NCBI RefSeq assembly: GCF_001672815.1
Contig: NZ_LZKK01000033.1
Span: forward strand, 1 to 64,000
DNA: 64,000 bases
Source of the DNA: Mycobacterium sp. E796
GTDB lineage: Bacteria > Actinomycetota > Actinomycetes > Mycobacteriales > Mycobacteriaceae
Reading direction: 5' to 3'
The notes under the pieces were generated by a model, which was not told the origin of the DNA, ran no database searches, and saw only the letters and a list, made by a program, of their open reading frames with translations. Made by a program: the position numbers and the translations under genes. Shown here piece after piece: positions 45,339 through 52,100 of the stretch (the first letter of the stretch is position 1; each line of letters begins with the position of its first letter).

Positions 45339-45356
45339 TTAGACAGGCTAAGACAG
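45339..45356 (-). promoter_or_regulatory. Shared 18-bp upstream element of LuxR paralogue B
   Basis: Identical to the element at 39751-39768: on the gene strand CTGTCTTAGCCTGTCTAA. Flanking bases on the distal side are also conserved (GCGCG, then TTTGGCGC). Here it lies about 155 bp upstream of the start codon rather than about 50 bp. Confidence 0.65.
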
Positions 45357-45429
45357 CGCGCGATTTGGCGCCGCTTATCAGGAAAGTTCACCGGGCCGGT
45401 GAACGGGCGTCGGGGCCGGGCGAACGGCG

Positions 45430-46275
45430 CTACGCGCTCACCGCGGTGATCGTCGCTATCGCGTCGATCACCGCATCCGGCTGATCAAGGGCGACAAACG
45501 TTTTCGCGTCGGGCACCTCGATCAGCTTCGCGCTGCTGAACAACCCGGCCAGGCGCCGGCCCAGGCCGGGGGTGAAGCAGCGGTCCCGCTGGCCCCACAC
45601 CAGCGTGACGGGCTTGGTGAACCGGGGGAGCCGGGTGGCAACATCGGTCAGATCGAAGCGCGCCACGCTACGCGCCAACGCAGCCATGTCGCGGCGGATG
45701 CGTGAGTCCTTCAGGCAGGGTTGCAACCAGGCCAAGGTGAGGTCCGGATCGGCTTTGCTGACGAGCAGGCCGAACCCTAACAGCGACTGTCGCACCGCGC
45801 GGAACCGCAGGGGTTGGGCCAGCGCCTTGATCGAGGCGGGGCCCCGTAGCGCCGCGAACGCGACGTCGAAGGGGAAGGGCGGGCACTTGTCGAAGGCGTC
45901 GCAGTTGGTGAGTACCAGACGGCCAATTCGGTCCGGATGAGCGTCGACGACCAGTTGGCATATTCCACCTCCGGTGTCGCTGCCGACCAGCGTCGCATCG
46001 GAGAGGTCGAGGGCGACGAGCGCGTCGTTGACCATCTCGGCAACCCCGGGCAGCGACAGCGCGGTGGCGTCATTGACCGGGATGGTGTGCGAGCCCAGCG
46101 GCCACGTCGGCACGATGCAGCGGAAGCCCCGACGCGCCAGGCCTTCGGCGACATCGCGCCACAGTTGCCCGTCGACCAGGATGCCGTGGACGAACAGTAC
46201 CGGCGGGTGCGGTGAATCCCGCGGTCCGAATTCCTGGTATTCGATCGTGGCCTGGCGAAGTGCGAGCTGCGGCAT
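45430..46275 (-). CDS. Alpha/beta hydrolase with Asp nucleophile position
   Basis: The product has 281 residues from the ATG at 46275, with GGGAGGA upstream. The fold is clear from LFVHGILVDGQLW and the elbow VGSDTGGGICQL, where aspartate occupies the nucleophile position as in haloalkane dehalogenases and related enzymes. VWGQRDRCFTPG supplies the acid region. The usual GHF/GHW histidine near the C-terminus reads AKTFVALDQPD, so the base appears to be missing. It may be inactive or use another residue. No signal peptide. Confidence 0.88.
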   Translation of the reverse strand: MPQLALRQATIEYQEFGPRDSPHPPVLFVHGILVDGQLWRDVAEGLARRGFRCIVPTWPLGSHTIPVNDATALSLPGVAEMVNDALVALDLSDATLVGSDTGGGICQLVVDAHPDRIGRLVLTNCDAFDKCPPFPFDVAFAALRGPASIKALAQPLRFRAVRQSLLGFGLLVSKADPDLTLAWLQPCLKDSRIRRDMAALARSVARFDLTDVATRLPRFTKPVTLVWGQRDRCFTPGLGRRLAGLFSSAKLIEVPDAKTFVALDQPDAVIDAIATITAVSA

Positions 46276-46625
46276 GTCGGTTGTTCCTCCCCTGAGCGTT
46301 CCGTCCCGACCCTTGTCTGTCATCGCACCTCAGGGCCGCTGCCAGGTCCACCCGATGAACTGCCAACTACTGCCAATGTCCTCCTCAGGGCTCCACGTTC
46401 AGCAGCCCGGCGCCCGTCGGGCACATCCAGAGGAGCCGACACGTGGTCGTGGGCGATGAACCAGCGGCCAGTTCGCTGTCGAATGTCGGCCTCGTCATCC
46501 GAGCGTTCGGTAGCAAAGGTCACGGGATTCACGGTAGCCGCGCCGGAGCGGTGCCGGCTGCGGCCTTGACCTCGATGTCTCGGCTCGGTTCGATTGATGC
46601 ATATGTCGACTGGGGGAGGCTCGAA
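46276..46625. other. Intergenic gap of 350 bp
   Basis: Lies between the divergent alpha/beta hydrolase gene and the WWDP-repeat gene. Apart from the SnoaL-like remnant at 46405-46541 and the ribosome site of the repeat gene, I see no gene or clear regulatory site. Confidence 0.5.
46405..46541 (-). pseudogene. C-terminal remnant of a SnoaL/DUF4440-like gene
   Basis: The reverse strand encodes VNPVTFATERSDDEADIRQR followed by TGRWFIAHDHVSAPLDVPDG. This resembles the last strands of SnoaL/DUF4440-type proteins, where D-GRW-hxH-HxSxP is typical. Nothing before it in any frame continues the domain, and no start or ribosome site is present. It is best read as the tail of a gene whose 5' part has been lost. 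Confidence 0.4.
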
Positions 46626-47018
46626 ATGAAGACGTGGATTACCCGTGCGGTGTCCGCCGCGGGCGTGGCGTTGGGGTCGATGGCGGCCGTGACCATCGCG
46701 ATGCCGGCGGTGAGTCGGGCCGACTGCGCGAACGGCGAGTGGTGGGACGCGAAGGCCAACGTCTGTCGACCGCTCGGGGCGCCGATCCCGCTGCAATGCG
46801 ACGCAGGACAGTGGTGGGATCCGACGGCCGACACGTGCCGGCCGCTGGGCGTCGGGCCGCAACCCCTAGCGTGCGTTGCCGGCCAGTGGTGGGATCCGAC
46901 GGCTAACGTGTGCCGCCCGCTCGGTGTCGGTCCGCAGCCGCTGGCATGCGACAACGGCTGGTGGTGGGATCCGACCGCCAACGCGTGCCGTCCGCCGCTG
47001 GTGCCGGCGCCCGGCTAA
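46626..47018 (+). CDS. Secreted four-repeat WWD/CRPLG protein
   Basis: The product has 130 residues with a strong GGGGGAGG site. A signal peptide (MKTWITRAVSAAGVALGSMA onward) is cut near SRA-DCA. The mature protein is four tandem repeats of about 23-25 residues with the consensus C-x2-G-x-WWDPTANxCRPLG. Each repeat has two cysteines and a tryptophan pair, suggesting small disulfide-closed units, perhaps ligand- or carbohydrate-binding. No named family was recognised. Confidence 0.85.
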   Translation: MKTWITRAVSAAGVALGSMAAVTIAMPAVSRADCANGEWWDAKANVCRPLGAPIPLQCDAGQWWDPTADTCRPLGVGPQPLACVAGQWWDPTANVCRPLGVGPQPLACDNGWWWDPTANACRPPLVPAPG

Positions 47019-47093
47019 TCCCGCCTTCGGGTTGGCGGTTCCTGGCAGTGTCGCGCGTCGAGATGGCAGCACCCCGATCGGCATCGTGGGGGA

Positions 47094-47522
47094 GTGAACC
47101 CACACTCCCAGCCTGAAGAGTTCGTCACCAAGTTCGCCGATTTCTGGCACGACCCGTCACCGCAGCGGCTGCCGGAACTTCTGCACCCCAATGTGGTTCT
47201 CGTGCAACCTCTCGTGGGTCGGATGATCGGGATCGAGGCCGCGCAAGCGGAGTTCCAACGCATCTGGTGCTGCCTTCCAGACTTACGAGGTGGCGTCGAC
47301 CGTTGGTGCGGAGATGGCGACCTGTTGTTCATCGAGTTCCGGCTACGTGCCCCGATTGGGGGCCGAATCATCGAGTGGCCCAACGTGAACCGGCTCGTGC
47401 TACACGATGGCAAGGCAATCGAACGCGTCACGTATTTCGATCCTCTCGCGATCCTGCCCACGCTCCTTCGGCACCCGTCAATATGGTGGCGATGGTGGCG
47501 CGCTCGCGCCGGTGAGTCGTGA
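47094..47522 (+). CDS. NTF2/SnoaL-like protein
   Basis: The 142-residue product starts at a GTG (MNPHSQPEEFVTKFADFWHD). It has the SnoaL-like fold pattern: RLPELLHPNVVLVQPLVGRM, an EFQRIWCCLPDLRG helix-strand, and LLFIEFRLRAPIGGR with EWPNVNRLVLHDGKAIERVTYFDP near the end. A Trp/Arg-rich tail may be membrane-proximal. Catalysis cannot be assigned. Confidence 0.82.
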   Translation: MNPHSQPEEFVTKFADFWHDPSPQRLPELLHPNVVLVQPLVGRMIGIEAAQAEFQRIWCCLPDLRGGVDRWCGDGDLLFIEFRLRAPIGGRIIEWPNVNRLVLHDGKAIERVTYFDPLAILPTLLRHPSIWWRWWRARAGES

Positions 47523-47564
47523 CACCGGCGGCTTCGCCGTCAGGCCGCTGGGGCGACGCTCGTG

Positions 47565-47587
47565 TCTTACATTTTGTATTACACTCG
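47565..47587 (+). promoter_or_regulatory. Operator/promoter of mazEF-like pair
   Basis: An AT-rich segment with TTACA repeated 12 bp apart (TTACATTTTGTATTACA) and the palindrome TACA-TTT-TGTA. A TANNNT-type -10 element, TACACT (47580-47585), ends 7 nt before the GTG at 47593, so the message may be leaderless. Toxin-antitoxin pairs usually repress themselves through such sites. Confidence 0.5.
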
Positions 47588-47592
47588 ATTCT

Positions 47593-47826
47593 GTGGCTGA
47601 CACGATCACCTTCCGCCCGGACGAGGATGCGTCCCGCGCGCTTGCCTTCTTGACCAGGGATGGCACACCAGTTTCTGCGGCTGTGCGGGCAGCGCTCATC
47701 GAGGCCGCGCGTCGGAAGGCCGCCGCGGCCGTGCACGCCGAAGCCGAAAAGCTCGCCGCAGACAAGGCAGACCGCGCCGAGGCATTGCAGGTGCTGCGCG
47801 ACATGGAGACCCTGCGTGCGTGGTGA
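47593..47826 (+). CDS. MazE-like antitoxin
   Basis: The 77-residue product starts at a GTG (MADTITFRPDEDASRALAFL). A ribbon-helix-helix head is suggested by TITFRPDEDASRALAFLTRD with GTPVSAAVRAALIEAARRK. A charged helical tail rich in Ala/Glu/Lys follows, suited to masking a toxin. It ends 11 bp inside the downstream toxin gene, the usual coupled arrangement. It should bind the toxin and the pair's own promoter. Confidence 0.82.
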   Translation: MADTITFRPDEDASRALAFLTRDGTPVSAAVRAALIEAARRKAAAAVHAEAEKLAADKADRAEALQVLRDMETLRAW

Positions 47827-48127
47827 GGTTTTCCGGCTTCATGCTCCTCGGCGGGGACGCGGACACGAGCAGGCCGGCTCGCGATACGCCGTCGTAATTC
47901 AATCCGACCAACTGCCGTTGTCGACATGGCTAGTAGCACCCACCTCCGCATCCGCTCGGGCCGCAAGCTTTCGGCCCGAAGTCGAGATCGAGGGCCAAGT
48001 CACACGGGTGCTCGCCGAACAAACCGCGGCGGTCGATCCCGGTCGCCTCGGCAACAGCGTGGGTTATCTCAGCCTCGAAGAGTCGCGACGCGTCGACGCC
48101 GCTCTGCGGATCGTGCTCGACCTGTAG
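47816..48127 (+). CDS. MazF/PemK-like toxin
   Basis: The product has 103 residues from a GTG that overlaps the antitoxin gene by 11 bp. The MazF fold is seen in MRGEVFRLHAP, SRYAVVIQSDQLPLSTWLVA, a middle strand VEIEGQVTRVLAEQTAAVDP and the C-terminal helix LSLEESRRVDAALRIVLDL. MazF proteins are ribonucleases that cut specific RNA sequences and stop growth. The first loop (RRGRGHEQ) is longer than in common MazF, so target specificity is unknown. Confidence 0.85.
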   Translation: MRGEVFRLHAPRRGRGHEQAGSRYAVVIQSDQLPLSTWLVAPTSASARAASFRPEVEIEGQVTRVLAEQTAAVDPGRLGNSVGYLSLEESRRVDAALRIVLDL

Positions 48128-48169
48128 CGGCCCTGCCAGGGATTGACGAAATCGACTGGACCGGCGACG

Positions 48170-49018
48170 TCAGCGGTCGCCCACGCGGGGATCGATGAGA
48201 GCGTTGAACTCGGCCACGCTGTACACGCCATCGAGATAGTTGAACGACCCGCTGTCGAGCACCTCACGCGCGGCACGGACGACGGCGGTCAGCGCTGCGC
48301 GGCAAAACGAGGTCCCGATAGTCACCCTGCGCACCCCGAATTCCTTGAGCTCGGCGACGGTGAAACGGGCCGGCCCGATGCCGGCAACGTAGTTGAGTGG
48401 CTTCGAAACGCTGCTGCACGCGAGGCGAAGGGCCGCTTCGTCGGGAATGCCGGGCGCGTAAAGCACGTCGGCGCCGGCGGCTTCGAAGGCCTGAAGACGT
48501 GACAGCGTGTCTTCGAGGTCGGGTCGGCCGCGGATGAAGTTCTCGCAGCGAGCCGTCAGGGTGAAGGGGTACGGCAGGGACCGCGCCGCCTCCGCGGCGG
48601 CCTCGATTCGTTCGATCGCCAGTTCGCGTTCGAAGATCGGGTCGTCAGGCCGGTACGTCGCGTCTTCGATCGAGGCTCCCGCCAGGCCGACGTTGCCCGC
48701 GAGACGCACCGTCTCTGCCACGGTCTCGGGCGACGCTCCGAAACCGTTCTCCAAATCCGCAGTCACCGGCAACGACGTCGCGTCGACGATGGTGCGCACA
48801 TGCTCGAGGGTTTCGCTCCTGCTGACCGCGCCATCGCCATCGCGCCGACCCAACGAAAACGCCAGTCCCGCACTGGTAGTCGCCAGTCCCTGAAATCCGA
48901 GGTTGGCGAACAACCGTGCGGTGCCAACGTCCCAGGGATTTGGGAGCACCAGCATCTCGTCGCCGTCGTGTAGCTGACGGAACCGTTCGCCACGCTGGGC
49001 CAGAGCTGCGCTGTCCAT
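48170..49018 (-). CDS. Isocitrate lyase/PEP mutase superfamily protein
   Basis: The product has 282 residues with GGAGTCGGG upstream. It is a TIM barrel of the PEP mutase/2-methylisocitrate lyase group: MLVLPNPWDVGTARLFANLG, VTADLENGFG with the metal-binding acids, ASIEDATY, and FTLTARCENFIRGR. The classic catalytic KKCGH loop of isocitrate lyases is not present, as in oxaloacetate decarboxylase-like members. Substrate unknown. Confidence 0.9.
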   Translation of the reverse strand: MDSAALAQRGERFRQLHDGDEMLVLPNPWDVGTARLFANLGFQGLATTSAGLAFSLGRRDGDGAVSRSETLEHVRTIVDATSLPVTADLENGFGASPETVAETVRLAGNVGLAGASIEDATYRPDDPIFERELAIERIEAAAEAARSLPYPFTLTARCENFIRGRPDLEDTLSRLQAFEAAGADVLYAPGIPDEAALRLACSSVSKPLNYVAGIGPARFTVAELKEFGVRRVTIGTSFCRAALTAVVRAAREVLDSGSFNYLDGVYSVAEFNALIDPRVGDR

Positions 49019-49096
49019 CCCGACTCCAATCTGTTGCTGCTTAAGGGATAGCAGCAGCCACCGACAACCGCGTGAACGTCGGTAGCCTTACGCGGC

Positions 49097-49327
49097 ATGA
49101 ACGACTTTGTCGTCGTCAAGGTCAAGCCCGGCAGCCGCAAGGGGCCCCTCGTCGAGGTCGGCCCCGACGGTGAGCTGACCATCTACGTCCGGGAGGCAGC
49201 GGTTGATGGCAAGGCCAACGAAGCGGTCACCCGCCTGCTGGCGGGGCACCTTCAATTGCCAAGAAGCCGAGTCGAATTGGTATCGGGGACGACGTCACGG
49301 GTCAAGCGTTTTCGGGTGAGTCGTTGA
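49097..49327 (+). CDS. DUF167/YggU family protein
   Basis: The 76-residue product matches the YggU/DUF167 fold: VVVKVKPGSRKGPLVEVGPD, VREAAVDGKANEAVTRLLAG, and SRVELVSGTTSRVKRFRV. The family is widely conserved and of unknown function. It ends near a hairpin that separates it from the convergent cold-shock gene. Confidence 0.92.
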   Translation: MNDFVVVKVKPGSRKGPLVEVGPDGELTIYVREAAVDGKANEAVTRLLAGHLQLPRSRVELVSGTTSRVKRFRVSR

Positions 49328-49354
49328 ACATTAGGTAAAGCCTCGAAAACTACA

Positions 49355-49386
49355 GTGGGCCGGTGCGGATTACCGCACCAGCCCAC
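49355..49386. terminator. Hairpin between DUF167 and cold-shock genes
   Basis: A 14-bp stem (GTGGGCCGGTGCGG and CCGCACCAGCCCAC) with one mismatch and a 4-nt loop ATTA. It lies between two convergent genes, 28 bp after one stop and 20 bp after the other. The reverse strand has a short TTTT after the stem. It probably acts as a terminator in both directions. Confidence 0.65.
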
Positions 49387-49405
49387 AGTCAGGTTTGTGA
49401 GTTTC

Positions 49406-49609
49406 CTAGACGGCTGTGACTCCAACTGCCTGAGGACCTTTCGCTCCTTGCCCAACCTCGAACTGAACCCGCTGGTTCTCATCGAGGGTGCGGTAGCCGC
49501 TGCCCTGGATCTCCGAGTAGTGGACGAAGAGGTCCTTGTCACCCTCGTCCGGGGTGATGAAGCCGAAGCCCTTGTCCCCGTTGAACCATTTCACAGTTCC
49601 CTGTGCCAT
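49406..49609 (-). CDS. cspA: Cold-shock protein
   Basis: The product has 67 residues: [20 protein letters not shown] with the two RNA-binding motifs KGFGFITP and LFVHYSEI. It is a standard single-domain CspA that binds single-stranded nucleic acid and melts RNA structure. GAGGGAAG is the ribosome site. The leader contains a 7-bp hairpin at 49634-49654. Confidence 0.97.
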   Translation of the reverse strand: MAQGTVKWFNGDKGFGFITPDEGDKDLFVHYSEIQGSGYRTLDENQRVQFEVGQGAKGPQAVGVTAV

Positions 49610-49633
49610 TTACTTACTTCCCTCATTCAAATA

Positions 49634-49654
49634 TGGATGTACCAAAAACATCCA
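49634..49654 (-). promoter_or_regulatory. Hairpin in the cold-shock gene leader
   Basis: TGGATGT and ACATCCA form a perfect 7-bp stem with a 7-nt loop, 25 bp upstream of the cold-shock start codon. It could be part of a structured 5' leader or a protein-binding site; the sequence alone does not distinguish these. Confidence 0.4.
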
Positions 49655-49719
49655 AGCGACCAGGTTAGCACGCTTTGGCGAAGTTGTTGAAAATGATTCC
49701 GGCGCTGGAAAATCGATGC

Positions 49720-50274
49720 TCAGCTCGAGGCGCTGAGGATCTTGATTACGAAGACGAGTGTGTCGCCCGGCCGGATGCCGGCGCTGGGCTGACCGTTCGG
49801 GTACCCATCCGCGGAGGTCATCGCCACCGCGACGGTGGATCCCACCTTTTGCCCGGAGATGGCCTTCTGGAAGCCCGGCACGACTCCGCCAAGTGGAAAG
49901 TCGACCGGCGCGCCCCGTTCGTAGCTGCTGTCGAACACGGACCCGTCGCGGCCGTTGACCCCCATGTAGCAGACGGAAACCTTGGCCGTCGCCGGGACCA
50001 CCGGTCCGTCGCCGGCGTGCAGCGTCTGCACCTGGGTCTGGGTCACGCTGAACGGCGTCGTCACGTTCACCCGCGGAGCCGTCGTATCCGTTGATCCGGT
50101 TACTGCGACGCTGCCAGTGGTTCCGGTCAGTGTCCATTCGGGAGTTCCACCGCTCGGCGGTGCGGCGGTCGGGCACGAGCCGGCCGCGGTTGCAGTCCCC
50201 GGTGCGGCCAGCGGTATGACGAGTGCCGCGACGCAAACGGCGAGCGTGATGGAGGAGGACTTCACGGCCGTCAC
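49720..50274 (-). CDS. Exported FKBP-type peptidyl-prolyl isomerase
   Basis: The product has 184 residues from the GTG at 50274 (MTAVKSSSITLAVCVAALVI); a second GTG three codons in is possible. A signal peptide ends near TATA-AGS. The FKBP domain occupies the C-terminal 105 residues, with SVFDSSYERGAPVDFPLG, VVPGFQKAISGQKVGSTV and IRPGDTLVFVIKIL. It should catalyse proline isomerisation outside the cytoplasm. The mature N-terminus is Pro/Thr-rich. Confidence 0.9.
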   Translation of the reverse strand: MTAVKSSSITLAVCVAALVIPLAAPGTATAAGSCPTAAPPSGGTPEWTLTGTTGSVAVTGSTDTTAPRVNVTTPFSVTQTQVQTLHAGDGPVVPATAKVSVCYMGVNGRDGSVFDSSYERGAPVDFPLGGVVPGFQKAISGQKVGSTVAVAMTSADGYPNGQPSAGIRPGDTLVFVIKILSASS

Positions 50275-50327
50275 GCTACAGTCGCGTACCGCCTCCCTTA
50301 CCGGTGGCCCACACTTGGTTTCTTCAA

Positions 50328-50723
50328 TCAGGATGCTTGAGGAGCGAGGCACTCCTCGGGTTGAGATTCGCACAACGGTGTGACTCCGCGGAATCGATAC
50401 CGGTGCGCGGCGACCCAGCGGTAGACCGCCTCTTGCACCGAACGGATTCCCGGCACGCGGTAGATACGCAGCGGCAATTGCGTTCCCAGCGCCGTCGATA
50501 GCGCCGCGTTCATCGCCTCCGCGCCTGCGAACACCGCGCCAGACGAATCGAGCCACCAGCTAGTTTCCGGCACGCGCTCGGACGCAACTCCTAGCCGCTC
50601 GGGCACTCCTGGCTTCTGCATGGGCTCGGTTCGCAGCCGCCCGGTCCTGTCGAGCCGCAGGAGGCCGTTGCGCGCACGAGTGCACACCCCGCAGTGTCCA
50701 TCGAAAATCAGAACGCCATCCAT
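50328..50723 (-). CDS. DCC-family thiol-disulfide oxidoreductase-like protein
   Basis: The product has 131 residues from the ATG at 50723 (MDGVLIFDGHCGVCTRARNG). The DGHCGVC motif is the DxxCxxC signature of the DCC (DUF393) family, which is thioredoxin-like. YRVPGIRSVQEAVYRWVAAHR is typical of the C-terminal part. Redox activity is likely; the partner is unknown. Confidence 0.9.
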   Translation of the reverse strand: MDGVLIFDGHCGVCTRARNGLLRLDRTGRLRTEPMQKPGVPERLGVASERVPETSWWLDSSGAVFAGAEAMNAALSTALGTQLPLRIYRVPGIRSVQEAVYRWVAAHRYRFRGVTPLCESQPEECLAPQAS

Positions 50724-50758
50724 AATTTTGAGTGTGTCCCTCTGGCGCCTGGAGCGCG

Positions 50759-50923
50759 ATGTACCGACCGTCACTGGCAACTCTTATCGACGCACCCTTT
50801 GACAGGCCAACCGCGCCGATCGACGTTCACGCCCTGCGGGCGTGGTGGGAGCGCAAACGCCAGGAAAGCCGGGTAGTCAAGCGGCGGAGGCCAGAGCGGG
50901 TCACTTTTATTCGTCAGAGATAG
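50759..50923 (+). CDS. Possible small basic protein
   Basis: A 54-residue frame starting MYRPSLATLIDAPFDRPTAP with GGAGCG upstream and an Arg/Lys-rich end (VKRRRPERVTFIRQR). It fills the gap between two minus-strand genes and overlaps the end of the serine-hydrolase gene by 17 bp. No family recognised. It could be chance. Confidence 0.3.
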   Translation: MYRPSLATLIDAPFDRPTAPIDVHALRAWWERKRQESRVVKRRRPERVTFIRQR

Positions 50924-52100
50924 CCGCGGTGGGGGAGTCGGCCAGTTCGCCCGCCACCGCATCGAATGCACGTAACGTGTCCAGCATGTGCGGCTCGTGC
51001 GAGTGAGGCTGGGTGGATAGCTTGGCAGCAACTATCTCCGCGCCGCGGTTGACGTAGATCATTTGACCGCACATGCCCAGGCACAGCGCGACGTTGCTGT
51101 CGGGATAGGGCAGCCACACTTGATTGCGGTACATGCCGCCGGGCAGCTCGGTGTCGTCGGGGCTGGCGGCGAAAGCCTCGCGTGAGTCGGGACCGCCGTC
51201 GAGGGTATCGGCGATCCACGCCGCCGGCACCACTTGCTGGCCGGTCAACGAGGCGCCGTCGTGCAGGAGGAGCGACCCGAACCGGATCATGTCGGTGAGG
51301 CAGGCGCTCACGCCGCCGTCGAAGAATCCAGTGCCCGCCGCGTCGACGGCAATCGTGGCGTCGTCTTGGGCGCCGATGCGGCTCCACAGCAGTTCGGACA
51401 TCAGCTCCGGCATCCGCTGGGCGGCGGCGACTTCGCAGATCCAGCCGAGGACGTCGGTTTCGCACGAGCGGTACTGGAAGGGCCCACCGTGAGCCGACTT
51501 CTGCCGCAAGGTCAGCAGGAACTCCTGCAGCGCGGCGGGTGCGTCCGGCCGAGTCCTGGGCGTCCAACCCATCGCCTGGTCGAGCAGGTGGATCTCCGCG
51601 GCCGGGTCGTCGTAGTTTTCGGAGAAGGCGATGCCGGATCTCATGTCCAGCAGGTCGCGCACCGTCGCGCCGGCGTAGCCGCAATTCGCCAGGGCCGGAA
51701 CGAATCTCGTGACCGGCGAACCAAGATCGATCGCGCCGGCGCCATGGAGCGCGCCGACGACGGCTGCGACCAGCGACTTGCTCACCGAAAACAGCAGGTG
51801 CCGGGTCTCGGCCCCCATGCCGTCCAGATACTCCTCCGCAATCAGCGATCCGCGGTAGGCGACGGCCCAGCCGTCGGTGGCCGTGGCGGCCATCACCGCG
51901 CCGACGGTGGTGGGCGTCCCGTTGGTGGTGGTCACCGGGATCTCGGACAGGGGAGCCGGGGCGGCGGCGATCGCGGCGACCGGTCCGGTCCCACGCGAAA
52001 TTCGCGCGGTCGGCACGAAGTCTTCGACGTGTTGAAACGACCAATGCGCGTAGGGCGGCGCCAGCCAGTTATCCAGTGAGATGCCGTCCGGGCGGCTCAC
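50907..52100 (-). CDS. Serine hydrolase of the beta-lactamase/PBP-like family
   Basis: The 397-residue product has the catalytic S105-V-S-K108 motif (LLFSVSKSLVAAVVG), a Y210-R-S motif, and the domain of class C beta-lactamase/EstB-like esterases. There is no signal peptide, so it is probably cytoplasmic. Its ATG overlaps the stop of the ATP-grasp gene as ATGA, showing tight coupling. The likely activity is amide or ester hydrolysis or transfer; the substrate is unknown. Confidence 0.9.
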   Translation of the reverse strand: MSRPDGISLDNWLAPPYAHWSFQHVEDFVPTARISRGTGPVAAIAAAPAPLSEIPVTTTNGTPTTVGAVMAATATDGWAVAYRGSLIAEEYLDGMGAETRHLLFSVSKSLVAAVVGALHGAGAIDLGSPVTRFVPALANCGYAGATVRDLLDMRSGIAFSENYDDPAAEIHLLDQAMGWTPRTRPDAPAALQEFLLTLRQKSAHGGPFQYRSCETDVLGWICEVAAAQRMPELMSELLWSRIGAQDDATIAVDAAGTGFFDGGVSACLTDMIRFGSLLLHDGASLTGQQVVPAAWIADTLDGGPDSREAFAASPDDTELPGGMYRNQVWLPYPDSNVALCLGMCGQMIYVNRGAEIVAAKLSTQPHSHEPHMLDTLRAFDAVAGELADSPTAAISDE

